The notes beneath the pieces are model-generated. The model had not been told where the DNA came from. It saw only the letters and a program-made list of their open reading frames with translations, and did not search any database. A DNA stretch of 64,000 bases from Sordaria brevicollis (taxonomy: Eukaryota > Ascomycota > Sordariomycetes > Sordariales > Sordariaceae). Both the position numbers and the translations under genes were made by a program. This document shows, in pieces, positions 43,635 through 55,621 of the stretch (positions are counted from its first letter, which is position 1; each line of letters starts with the position of its first letter). The stretch spans positions 2,542,001-2,606,000 of the forward strand of contig JAUTDP010000011.1 of NCBI GenBank assembly GCA_033439795.1. Direction: 5' to 3'.

Positions 43635-45124
43635 TTCAGAGCAAACACCGTGTCGGCGAGAAGACGAATGATTGATATGGCAACCGGCGATGGCTACCAT
43701 CTTATGACAGAGAAAACGCCCGAGAAAGACATATAGCAAGGGGAGAAAGAACGAAGCGAGTAGTATGCTTTGCTACATACTAAATACCTCTCTAATTTCA
43801 CCCCTATAGTACAATCTAGTACTGGTTTGTTTGTTGGCTCGATACCAAGATATCTGGTTCATTAGGCATTTGAATCTCTTTTAGAGCTGTAATTTCTGTT
43901 ACAAAATATCTTTCCTATGAAACTCAACATACCCTTTTCGAATCATGACAATGTCTTTTGAATGGTAGTTACCCACATTGTTCATCGAAAGGTGTTATTC
44001 AAGTCCGGATGTTTTGAGATAATGCTTTATATAAAGTATTATATTGATAAACAAACCAGTGTCGTATTGTAACAAGATAGAAGAAGGTAACTACATATGC
44101 CTCAACAACAACGTCGAGGACATAATTAAGGAAGCCGTTCACGATTTTAGCATAGCTGGGCCTTACTCCCTTGTCCCATTAATTTCAAACCGGGGCGGGC
44201 TTAGGTCCGCGAGATAGTAGTATCTAGAGCCGAATGGGAACTTGAAATTGGTGAGCTTAGAGTCGGCGGGTTGATAAAATCGGCGTCATACCCGCCGAGC
44301 CTGTCAATGAGGTTGAGGCGGTGTATCTCTATCTTTTTGCTCGACATGCTTAATGAATAGAGTCGTCGGTGGTCATACCCTGGAAGGGTTCCCAAACAAT
44401 CAACTGGCACAGACCAAGCAAGATAGATAGTTGAATACAGGATTCCCTAGCGGTTCCTGGCACATGTATCTAGGCGCGTTTTCCAAATCATATACCGGGA
44501 GTAGAACCGTGATGTCCAAATGAATAGAACATACCAATTTAACTTCTCGGAGCTTCTTGTCGGCATATGTTTCTTGCTTCTCCAGTACATATGACGGGAA
44601 TATCTACCCAACCGCCCGGTAGGTACCTTATTTGGAGCGACCCCTGTAGTCCCAGCGGGTTAGTGAGACGTGAGGAACCTTGGCACTCAACCACCGATGA
44701 ACATACCTTGCCTCGAGGACACTGGCGATTATCTCCCCTTTAGCCGTCTAGATGGTCTTAGAGAAAGGTAGCATTGACTCATTGGAGTGAGAAGTACTCA
44801 ATAGGTGATCAAAATTTTCATAAACATGAGACTGAAGCTTGGAATATGTGAGTGATGCGTGTAAGTCTCGTCAATTCCAGGACAGCAGGTCGACAGTGAG
44901 GTTATCACTGAAACCCCCTGTGAGACCACGCTAAGCCGCTCACTACCAGCGTTACTGACACGACGAAAAGTTTTTAACAAACACAATGACCATGATCGCA
45001 TTTCCAAATCATATTGTAGCTCATAAACTCGTTCATTTCCAACAGCATCTATATCCAATACTTATCATATCTATCATATCTCATCAAAGATCATCATCCA
45101 AGTACCTCATCAATCCACACTCAA
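43635..45124. other. Intergenic, no convincing gene
   Basis: Between converging genes. A minus-strand frame at 44410-44201 (MSSKKIEIHRLNLIDRLGGY and following) looks slightly gene-like but is only 69 codons and isolated. AT-rich patches at 43760-44060 show no RIP-like stop pattern. Confidence 0.45.
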
Positions 45125-47706
45125 TCACTCCGCCTCCGGCAATCCCGTCAACCCACCCGCCAACCCCTGCATCCTCCTACCCAAAATATCATCAGAGCTA
45201 TCCAACCTCACCAACAATGCCTCATCCTCATCGCCCGTCTTGACTCTCCTCGGCTTCATCCTCCTCGGCGGCTTCTTTGCCTTGACCTTGGTGTTCGCCG
45301 TCGTAGCAGTAGTAGTGCCCGCAATCGCTGCCTCGGTCGCCGTGTCGCTGCCTGCTTCATCCTCTTCGTCTCCTTCGACGAGATGGACTTCATCATCCAC
45401 GACGGCGCCTTCTGTTGAGGCGTTCCCTGTCTCATGGCTGGCGGTCTTCAACGCAGCTCTTCCTCTGGTCCGAACCTTGCCCATCTCCAACGGCTTATCT
45501 TCCTCTTCACCGGAACTTTCTTCTGACCCTCCCGATCCATGACGACGACGATGAGGTCTCCCGGCTCTTTCATCAGCATTATGTTCCTCGACTGCTCCGA
45601 AGCCTACACCCTTCCCGCTTCCGCCTTTCCCACCCGACTTTGACTCGGCAGTTAGCTCCGCAGGCTGTTGAATCCCCATAGTAGCCATCTTCCTCCTCAG
45701 CCTCTCCTCCTCCCTCTCCTTCCTCTCCGCCTCCGCAAAGACATCACCCATCCATCCGGCGATCTTCCCAAACAAGCCCCACGCGGGCGGGTAAACACCG
45801 GGGAACTGCAGAAACCCATGGCTGATACCCGGAACCAATGCCACCTCAGCCGCCTGCTTCTCATCCCACTTCCCATTGGTCTTCCTAAGCGCCTCGTCAA
45901 TGTCTTCCTCCTTGTACTGCGTTCGCTGTCCATCTGAAGCGATCATGGCGGCCTTTACTCGTTTCAAACGACCGGCGAAGATGACAGTGTCATCGACGAG
46001 AGGGTCGCGCTCGCCTGTCAAGAAGTAAGTTTTGGGGAATCTTGAGAGCAAGATATCGGGCGCGAGGATGGGACAGAGAAGGTAGTCGGACGAAAAATCG
46101 GGTCGGTTGTGAGGCCCGACGTAGAGGATGATCATTGCGCGCATCATTTCGGGAGTGAGCACGCGATCGGCGAAGTAGGAGATCATGGAGGACATGGCGA
46201 GGCGGGTGCGGAGGGGTTGGGGGTGGTGGTTGTGAGGCGCGGTTGGTGTCGTGGTGACAGCAGAGGATTTGGCCTTTTGCTTTTCGGCAGCTTTCGACTT
46301 TTCGGACTTTGAGGCGGGGAGAGCAGCGTCATTGTGGGACCAGGTTGAAGGACCGGAGTGGGCATATTCGGGCGCTGAGCGAGAGGCAGATGATGGTTCC
46401 TTCTCCTTAACCGGGCTGGGCTCGGGGTTGGAGCCAGATGATGGACCGTCGTCTTCGTCGTCAGATGGCGCGGGGGTGCCGACCAGGTCGGTGTACTGTG
46501 ACGTCTTTCGCTGGACGATTCGCTTGTTGGTACCGCGCATGCGGCGATCCTTGATCAGTGCCATCTGCTCGTCCGACATCCAACTGCCAATATTCATATC
46601 CAGCGCAGGGTAGAAAAGGATCAAACCATCAGGAACCTTGAGGTCAACCTCTCCTTGGAAACGGCGGACAGGCGACGAACCACTCTCAACGATCATCAGC
46701 GTCATTGAAGTTGCCAGAGTTCCACCAGCACTATCGCCCGTTACGACGATCTTGGGCACCTCTCGTCCAGACAAGCCGATGCACCGTCCCTTGGTCTTGA
46801 TGATGGTGCTATAGACATCGTAACACTCATTAAGCGCATACGGATATGGAAACTCGGGCGCCTTCTTGTAGTCCAGACTCAAGATGGGCAACCCCGTTTT
46901 CGCAGCCCATGAAAACAGCTTGTCATCGTTACACCTCGGGTCCATGGCCACGAACCCACCGCCGGGAATATCCAGAATGATCTTGTTATGGTGCTCCAGA
47001 TCCGCCAGCGGACCATCATAGTACAACCAAGCCGCAACCGGATCCTTGTAATCGCTCGTCGCCGGCCTTGGAATTCTGATCTGCCTGGGCGGCCATCTTG
47101 TGAACCGTGGTCGTACCAGATTCTGCAAGAAACGGAGATAGGGCGATGTGACGCCCTTGTTCCAACTGACGCGGAGATGTTCGATCGTGAGGTTTCCGCG
47201 CACCTTGCGAACCTTTTCGTCCGCCTTTTCAGCGGCGACAAGATAGAAGATGGAAAAGGCGATGCTGGAGATATCGCGAAGCCACTTTTGCTTAATCTTC
47301 ATGGCAGTCCAGAAGCCGGCGTCCAGCGCGGTCAGCACCCACGTGGCCCGGAAGTATGTCGCATCGTACATGTTGGCCATGGGTTCGGGGCTGGCGAGTC
47401 CGACGAGGGTGCTGAAGTTGCGCGCCGCGTACAGATAGATCATGGTCAAGATGACGGTTTGCCATGTTGTCAGACGCCGCGTGAGAAGGCGGGAGAAGAT
47501 GCGGAAGCCGGGAGGGCCATGTTTGTCACCTCTGCAATGGGTTATGGTACGTCAGTATGGATGCTGTTGGGTGTTCATGGCTGCCTTTCAGGTTCATACG
47601 AGAAAGAGACATACTTGAAAAGGTAAGCGGACCAGAACCCCAAGACGGCCAATACCTGCAGTCTCCGGGACTTTACAGATGGCCGTCCAAGGAGGTGGTC
47701 TATCAT
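45125..47706 (-). CDS. HSL-type alpha/beta-hydrolase (lipase/esterase)
   Basis: Model: exons 47706-47615 and 47531-45125, 832 aa. The 83-nt intron has donor GTATGT, branch ACTGACG and acceptor TTGCAG; it joins LF(AA|A)GDKHGPPGF in phase and supplies the ATG (MIDHLLGRPSVKSRR) that the large exon lacks. The N-terminal part has hydrophobic segments (LAVLGFWSAYLF, then a region near residue 110), suggesting membrane attachment. The catalytic domain has LDIPGGGF (oxyanion region, residues 218-224), GDSAGG with the nucleophile Ser (296-301), then TGERDPLVDD with the acidic residue and GISHGFL with the His. A long polar insert with Ser/Pro and DDEDD lies between nucleophile and acid. The C-terminal 200 residues are charged and disordered. 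Hormone-sensitive-lipase family members hydrolyse acylglycerols, sterol esters or acetyl esters; the substrate here is unknown. Confidence 0.88.
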
Positions 47707-49573
47707 GATGAACGCTTTCTTGAAGGGAATACGGAGCTCCTGCTACCCGATATCAAGTTGCGCGCCCTGGGGCCAATGTACCCGTACAGGGCTTGGATGC
47801 AGGACAGTAAGCAAGGGACTGTCTTTCTTCTAACGGCAATTCGCCAACTTCGGATCCGACTGACTCTATCGCCTGTCCATGAAATTCTGGGACGGACCGT
47901 GGTGATTTTGTGGTCCGGTAGCTGGAACGACAGGTGGGGAGCACTCAGGACACGGGCTGATGCTATCAGCAGGCGGATGCCAGTAGCAATGATTTCTGCA
48001 CAAAGCAGCACGTAGGTAGTTGTTGTTGGTGTTTAGGTGGTGGACGTGCCTTGCTTGGGACGCTTCGAGGTCAATGTAGGGTCACGCAAAACGAAAGAAG
48101 GAGGAATCAAGGCAAGGCTGGTTGGGCAGTGAGTGATTGATGGAGACAGGAAGAAGCCAGATGAGGTGAGGCGAGGCGAGGCGAGGTGAGGTAAAAACTG
48201 GAACAAACAGCCACGAGGATGACACGGGAATGAAGGCGTGTGAGTTGTCTTGCAGATTGTGATAATGTGTTAAGCAAGGGTCGTCGTCGGCGTCGGAGGT
48301 CGGGAGTGCATATGATTAGCCTGTCGTCATGATCATGCTCATCCCAACGCCGCCCAATCGTCGTCCTGCTGGGATCCCCAACGGTGGACATGTCTGACAT
48401 GTGAAAATGGCGGGGGCACTTTGTGACCACCACCAAAGAGCAAAAGGTACGTATCGCCCGATGTAACCTTGATGCATGACAAAGACAACCCTGAAAAAAG
48501 AGACACGCCTGACAACCAACGAAACAAAGGAGAGGGGAACGTTCCGGACTCCGGGGTTTGGGGAATGTGGAGAAAGCACGGGGTACGGATTTGGAGGCTG
48601 CAGTGGGAAGGGCCACGCAACGTGAAACCTGGCTTCCTCTTTGTTTATGTGGGTAGAGGTACCTGTATTTGCAAAACCCCTTATCTGGAACACTCCTTCT
48701 CTTTACATTCAACAATTGACGGCATGGTTAATGGACTGGAAACTGCAACGCAAAATTCAAAAAGCAGCGCGATTTTACATTCTGAATTCGAACCAATACC
48801 ATTTTCAAGACCCTCTGTCAGGAGGGTGATCGTCCCACATCAGGTTTGGGACATTGCTCTTTACACCGTCTAGCACACCACAGAAAGAGAAAGCGGGTTT
48901 ATCCAGCTATAAGGCACCTTCTTGGTTTGTTCTCAGAAGTAACGATTGGGTTGGAAACGTGAGATGGAGGAATAAGCGAGCGAAGGAACGAGACACAGGG
49001 GGGAAGAAGAGGGGAATCGACGCATACAAGTGGAAGCTACCTACGTGATGTTCGCCTCGATATTGCAGTTGTCTTTTCATTTGCCGTTGAATCCAAGAGT
49101 TTGATGATTGCAAGCAGAGTCTCATGGAACCCATTTCAGAATGATAGCGGCAAGTGGGACTTGTGTTGGTTTGCTTTACGAGAACCGGCACGGCCACTCC
49201 AGAAACGTTTCCCTTTCCCTTCGTCACTGTAGATCCAAACCTCTCACCTATCCGCAAATTCCCGTCAGTACCAGACGCCAAAGTCAGAGATAACGCCATC
49301 GTTTCTTGAGTTATGAGAAAAGGCATTAAGAAGAAGCAGATCGGGCTGAAACGGAGACCGGCTAGGCAACAATCTACCCGGTAGGGGGGAGAGTACGTTC
49401 GTCTTTTGGTTCACAGCTTGACGTTCAACCGACTCCCACTGACCTTGCTTGTCCGTAGACCTTCCCGAAAGAGCGAAAGACGACGACTCTATTTCTACTG
49501 TCACCTTCGTCGACGAGCTAGCAGTGACCTGGGCCTGCCAAGTTGCGGTCAAATCAGCAACAAGAGCTCCAAG
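47707..49573. other. Intergenic between divergent genes
   Basis: Upstream of both the lipase (minus) and the 49574 gene (plus). It holds a short GAGGC-GAGGC-GAGGT direct repeat at about 48170-48190. The longest frames (48107-48715 minus; 48469-48873 plus) overlap one another and are not supported. No gene called. Confidence 0.45.
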
Positions 49574-50746
49574 ATGGACCCCGACAAGTTCTCTTCTCTC
49601 AGAAGCTTGAGCATTGACGATGACGATAAATCAGTTTTCATCATCATTTTCCCTAATCGACACAGAAGCGACCCTTTTGATTGCGACGCTGTCATCCATC
49701 TGACCGAGGATCCCAATACGGCCGCGACTACCGGAGACTATCTCATGACCCTTACCGGGAACCCTTCCCCCATCAGAATCCCTAGGGATGCCATTATTCT
49801 CTGTTCGCCGAATATCATGTTTGACCCTATTCGCGAGCTCGGGGAAGGCACTGGCGGTCTGGATGCTGACATTCGCGATATCCTTGATATTTTTCCGAAC
49901 TATCGGCCCATGTTCATGGAGGCACCGCACCTCAACTCCGTCCTTCCCTTCGTCTGCCAGAGCCACTGTTTCCTGCGCAGCTGGCTGGCTATCCGATACA
50001 GGCTCCACCGTCGCTTCATCGCCAGATATGTGAGCGTTGTTGGCTCCGACGTTCCTTTTTCAGCAGATCGTGTCCGTGCACTCCTTGAGGAAATGACTGG
50101 CTTTGTTGCCTTCGCTACCATTCCCCTCAAAACGGAAGGGCTGTCGGACAAGGACAGGATCGGGCATGCTGCGTGTCTTCTGCGAGCCAACCGCGCGACG
50201 CTCCAACTTGTCGCGCGGTTTTACGAAGAGCCACTTTTGAACGAAATGCGTTTGGCTTTGGGAATCCCCTATTCGGAGCCAATAGAGGACCGTCATATTG
50301 TCAGCGGCTTTGCGGAAACAGTGCAAAATGTCTTTCTTGACCACGTACTGGAACCGAATATTGACTTTGTCCAGCCTGAGCATGTTACGGTTTGCTTCGA
50401 CGCCCAGAATCCGGTTCACGCTCTCGAGATATCAAGGTACTGGCAGGTGAAATTCAAGGACGAGCTTTACCGAAACCTTCTGACTCTGGGTCCTTGGACG
50501 CCAGGAAGCTGCTGTGGCAACGACGGAACCATGGAGCCTGTCCCTGGCGTGGTTTTACCCACCATCAACGGTGCCGGGCCAAAGTATGATCTTCCACGAA
50601 CTCGTGAGTGTTCACCGGACTACGATGTTGATCCTGTGCCCGTCGATACCTGGAATGCGATTGCGAGCACCATAGACAGCCATCTTCTGGGGTGTACGGG
50701 GGAACTGTTTGGCGCTTTCGCTCCCGACGGACAGGGGGCGCCCTAA
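49574..50746 (+). CDS. Hypothetical protein, 390 aa
   Basis: ATG 49574 (MDPDKFSSLRSLSIDDDDKS) to TAA 50746, single exon. The frame is open further upstream to 49406, but that leader is basic and promoter-like, so I start at 49574. The body is well balanced and globular-looking: a beta-type segment SVFIIIFPNRH at the start, DYLMTLTGNPSPIRIPRDAI, helical stretches RLHRRFIARYVSVVG and ANRATLQLVARFYEEPLLNE, then a C-terminal part with GSCCGNDG and PRTRECSPDYD. No signal peptide, no membrane helix, and no family recognised. Codon use is gene-like. Confidence 0.65.
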   Translation: MDPDKFSSLRSLSIDDDDKSVFIIIFPNRHRSDPFDCDAVIHLTEDPNTAATTGDYLMTLTGNPSPIRIPRDAIILCSPNIMFDPIRELGEGTGGLDADIRDILDIFPNYRPMFMEAPHLNSVLPFVCQSHCFLRSWLAIRYRLHRRFIARYVSVVGSDVPFSADRVRALLEEMTGFVAFATIPLKTEGLSDKDRIGHAACLLRANRATLQLVARFYEEPLLNEMRLALGIPYSEPIEDRHIVSGFAETVQNVFLDHVLEPNIDFVQPEHVTVCFDAQNPVHALEISRYWQVKFKDELYRNLLTLGPWTPGSCCGNDGTMEPVPGVVLPTINGAGPKYDLPRTRECSPDYDVDPVPVDTWNAIASTIDSHLLGCTGELFGAFAPDGQGAP

Positions 50747-53700
50747 CACGCATCCTAGGTATGGAGCTGACCTTCTGTAGCTGGCGAGGAAAAGGCATAT
50801 TTCACGACACGCCACAGATATTCTTTTCCCTGACTTTGAAGACGTGGACATGGACTTCAACGAAGACAATAGTAGATGGACGGCCATACAGTTGGGTGAA
50901 ACAAGCGATTATATTGATGCATTGGGTACACTTTGTAAGCGTTGAGTGTCTTGGTTTCGAAACCTTTCAATGAAAATGAGCGCGCATAAATGCAGTTAGC
51001 AAGAAGTCAATTGGCATGGCGGTGACTCTCTTCTCCTTGACTCCAGCATGATTGTAGCTCGTTCTGACGGACTGGTGCGTTATTGACAGACATCTATACA
51101 TGGGCGCTGTCAGACACGGTATCAAGCATTATTTTCTTCCGCAGACACAGGTGTAGGTGAGGTATCGTAAAGGTACTTAGTGCTGTTCTGGTAGTGTGTC
51201 TCGAAATAAAATAAAATTTACTATCTTCCCCCTATTCGAACAACCATTGAGAGTTATTCCCATGTCAAATATTGGAAGTGTCTTATTTTATTTGCTGTAA
51301 GCTTGACGACTTGACAAACAGTACGATCTGGGGAGCACAAATAGTCATTCATCCGGTTCAGATAATGTCGGAGACAGCGCGAGAGCTTCGCGATTCTACC
51401 GATATTTCAGAATAGTGTATACATGCGTTGATAGTCAGCGAAGTCGCAGATTGTACTTAGATATTTACTAGAAAGCAGCAAGCATTCCAGATGACTTTGC
51501 AGAGCTCACACAAGCTAGGTTGCCCTTTCAAGCCCATATCCAAAGAACATTTCATCATACAAAATAAGAACAATTGCTCGAAAGACACTCAGCACACTGT
51601 GACATCGGGGAAGGTTCCCGGTGATATACATACCTCTTGCTCATGTCAATCAGAGGTACATTGCACAGGGAGCCAGGCAGGGGAACACCAGGCCCAGGGC
51701 TCCAAAGCAAGGGGCAAACAACTGGCTAGCCCATGAACAAAGAGGGGCGGCTGGATACCTACATACTTCCACGGTACACTATCATACTATCATACTATTT
51801 TGCTTATTATCTTGGTGCTTACTCTTAGCAAACTTGACATTGTTTATCCGTGGTTCTTCTAAACGCTCCAAGGGCGAAATAAGTCAGAACTATCCTTGAA
51901 AAATGAATACCGGATATCCAAGAAGACATTCCGGATTTCTCAAGATAGGAATATTGGAGGTCTAATTATACGTCAGCTTTAAAACAAAACGCAATGGTAA
52001 GAAACCGAGAGGCCCAATGAAATTGATCCGATATGGCAGGCTAACAAAAAAAAAAAAAAACAAAAAAAAAAAAAAAAAAATAACATCAGACTATAGAGCC
52101 AGGTTCGCAGCTGATTTAGATCCATCCCATCAACATGCCCAAACGCCGGTTTCCGGTTGGGATCACCCTTAGTTCTATCTGGTAACTTTTGCAGTGTCGT
52201 CCCCATCATTATTTGTAGTTACCATTTCAGGCGCCCCGGCCGGCTACAGACGTCGAGTGTTCGCTGTCCCATAGCCTGACAGCCCGCAGTTGCCTTTTCG
52301 TTCGACGCCCATCCGGACCAAGTTGGTGCCCAAAGTCCACGAGTACACATGAAGACACGACATGGGACTACGCCGGTATCCGATGGAAACGAAAGTCCTT
52401 GGAGATAGCTCTTTCGGCCGTTACACGAAAGTACCCAACTTACCTTGCTTTGTGACCCAGCCTAGGGGTACGGTAACTCGTTACTTGAAACTACCCCTGG
52501 ATGACCAGTGAATAGCCGGTAATTAAAAGTAATGTTAACGGGGTTCATGTCTTGTTCAGATGGCCAGAAAGAACAGAAGCTAAAGTGATAGGGAGCGTTG
52601 GAAACAAACTGAAAGAAACCCAATGAGAACCGGAAGACTCAGCCGTCTACCCGTATGTCCCGTCTGGATGCTTTTATCTGCTATTCAGGTACTAGATTAC
52701 GATGGCAAGAGATTCTGGACTGGTCATAATCTCCATCAGCCTGGTTCTGACAAGGCTGATCAGCCAGGCCCCATCCAGTTCGGTACACCCGGCTGTGTTG
52801 ACGACGAACTGCTTGAGCAAGATCTCGTCGATCATTTTGGAGAACATCCGCTGTACAGCCTCATACTAAAGAGCCGACGGGATGCTCGGCGGCGAAGACC
52901 AGAGGCGTGTAGCCTAGAAAGAACATCCCCAAGCAGCCTTAATTTCCGCAAGAGAAGAAACTGGAGACTGTCCTGCCAGAACTTACGCACAACCTGTAAA
53001 GTACCGTAACAAATGGGCTGGAGGAAGTGGTAGCCTTGTAAGCCTCACACAGCTCCGTACGTCCGTACGAGGACTGGACTCGGAGGAACCGATCGGGGAG
53101 CAAACGCAATGTACATACCGGCCTCGACCCACCCGTAAACAGACAGATGATTCCATAGAAGAAGTCTTCAAAGAGCCTTCACTTGCATAAAAGCCTGCTG
53201 GAGTCTCTCGCTCCTCGAGATATGCACCCGTGTTCAGCAAAGTCACAGACTGGAGGCCAGGATAGCCTTGTAGGCGACAACGGCAAAGGAAGCAAAAGCC
53301 TGTAAACTCCAACGGCAACCGGCTCGGCCCGAGATAAAGCTTTCACCTGATCGGGCCAACGGATAATTGCCACCGGTTACGGGTACGGGGCCGCCCCAGA
53401 GACAAGAGTGAGTTCAGAACGGTCCTACCAGATGTCTCAAACCGCCCGTCTCAGGCAGGCCATTGAAAGTAAGCAACCGTTGGAACGGATACTGGGAGCT
53501 GTATGTGTCTCGCAGTTTAAATATTCGGGACCCAGACATTGACTGTTCAACCGTTTTGAACGCCTGTCTTGTCTCTTCTCTCTTGTCCGTCTCCAGGCAA
53601 GCCCCCAGCCACACCGCCTGGCTACAGCCGTACCCGACTGGGCAGGATTCTCCAAGCCTTGCTTGCGTTGTCTTCTCTTCGGGGGTGCCTTAGCTATTAC

Positions 53701-55598
53701 CGCGTAGCTTGGTGTATTCGGTTCATTCCATCATGAATGGTCCAGAAGCTCTGTCTCGGACAAGCAAAATGGACAGCAAACGAGGGTGGCCCATGAGCGC
53801 ACGCGTGTGGCGTGTATGTGCGAGTCAGATGTCTTATCTTCTGAGACCCTACTTTACCACATCAGCCACAGGGTCAGGAAGTTGAAGAGAAGGGAGGCGG
53901 CGGCTGGATATACGCCTCGTGAACATCTCGTTGTCAGCGAGACAAACCACCAGGCGTCTGTCAGGTGGTAAGTTCATGAGTCCTATGTCAGCACGCAAAG
54001 GACAGGAAAGAAAATGGAAGAGGCGTTTTCGGTCTGCGTCGGGGCGTTCCATAGACGTGCGGACTCTCCGCCTCGTTCTTACACTCCAACGGAACGGAAG
54101 AGCTGGGTAAGCCAGCTAGTCATCTAGATAGGCTGACCAAAGCAGCCAGCCACAACAGCCTTACGGGAAGTATCCAGGTGATGCCATCCACCCTTACGAA
54201 CCGGATTGTGTTGGCGGGTGTCCGTGATTGTTTCCGTCCGAGAATGACCTTTGTGAGGTTCTTGGCACGATATTTCTCCATTAGCTGGCGGCTGACGGTC
54301 GGCCGCATGTGGTCGAGGTTGACAAATCTGGAGGCATACCTTATCGTACGATAAGGGTGTTCAAGCAAAGCAGCCTCATCTCGGTCTTCTTCCCTCTGTC
54401 ATCTCGTCAGTTTGGGTGCTTGATGGCTCAGGAGCGTATATGATCCAACGGGATATTTTGACTGCTCACCCATTCCGATCCTTCTTCCTAAAAACGAATG
54501 TCTTGGACGCCAAACCGATCTTTCCCAAGGGATCCGGCCTGCCAGTTCACGGCACACTCCGGCTGATGGAGGGTGCCAGTTGCGACCAAGTGGTGCATAA
54601 ATCTGGCCAGTATAGGCAGCATCCGGGAACCATTCTTGCTCGGAGTTTGGTTCTCCTCTGTCCTTTGCCCAGCCATCTAGTCCAGGGTTACATCCTGGCT
54701 TCGTCTCAAGGACCCAAGCGTCCGTACCGTGCCTTGTTATACAAGTGCACGTAAATGGGTCGGATCTCCAAATGCAACTCCGAGAACTGGGTGGTGGCAA
54801 GCATCAAGCTGTCGGTATCATCCGTATCCTGGAAAGAAGGAATGAGATATCCAGACACAGTAGCAGCCAGTTAATGAGCCCAATATCGAGCCGTGAGCCG
54901 CGAGCCGCACATTGTCGCAGCACCTGGATCCCCTAGTCAGGTGTTAGCAACCATCACCGTAGGGTGTATTGTGGCATCGTAGGCGGTTTTATATTGGACA
55001 CATGGGCGATGAAATTGCAGGATCACCGCGTCGGCCTGGCGTTCCAGCGCCCCGCTTGGCCCAGCGTTTCCCGATGATTTTGTTGGGATTTGATCTCGGG
55101 AACAAAAGAATAATTCGGTTACTGTTCCAAATCTCACAGACATGTCAGCATTGCAGTTATGCCAATGGTTCAAATGCAACCGCAGAAAAACCACATCACA
55201 CAGAGTCGCAAAGAAAGAGGATATCGAGAATTTAGTTAGGCTCGGGGACCTACCGGTACATAGCTACCGTCCGGAGCTCGAGGCCTTTATGCTGAAGAGC
55301 TGCGGTCAAACAGCAGCCGGATCAGGTAGTGTTTCGTGTGGAGAGCGAAAACGAGCGTACCACCCCTGTTCTGGCTGTCCACCAACAACCTTTTTCATAT
55401 GCAATCGGTACCAAAGACGGGAAAAGGGCTGACTAGGTTGGCCAGGGTGGGTGGGCCGGCGGGGAACTTACAGAAGGGTTACGTCCGCTTGGAATACCGC
55501 CCAATATCAATCATTTCGATACTGCGTCAACCGGGCGGTATAGTGCTCATCTCGCATACTTGGGGGTTGAGCGACTAGGCGAGCTTGGCGTTAGCTCA
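50747..55598. other. 4.9-kb stretch without convincing genes, next to heterochromatin-like DNA
   Basis: Composition is near 50% GC and not RIP-like. Long A run 52045-52080 (interrupted by one C). The frames present are short and overlapping. Those that look most gene-like are 52623-53009 (plus) and 54368-54120 (minus, RFVNLDHMRPTVSRQLMEKY), but neither shows start context, splice partners or a family, so I do not call them. The region may be a relic or regulatory zone bordering the AT-rich tract. Confidence 0.45.
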
Positions 55599-55621
55599 CC
55601 CCCTCTTTATAAAAGAGGGGG
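55599..55621. repeat. Perfect hairpin at the edge of the second AT-rich tract
   Basis: CCCCCTCTTT, loop ATA, AAAGAGGGGG: 10-bp arms. Just to the right, ATTCCGGGATAG and ATTCTGGGATAG (from about 55629 and 55648) form a short direct repeat. Together they mark a sharp boundary and may be the terminal part of a transposon. Confidence 0.7.

Noticed and set aside
52045..52080. Poly-A run as a retroposon tail
   Set aside because: No recognisable body or flanking duplication.
52623..53009. 128-codon open frame
   Set aside because: Odd composition, no splice partners and no family; probably chance.
54120..54368. 82-codon minus-strand frame with protein-like stretch
   Set aside because: Looks weakly coding, but isolated, short, without start context or domain; mentioned only as a possible relic.
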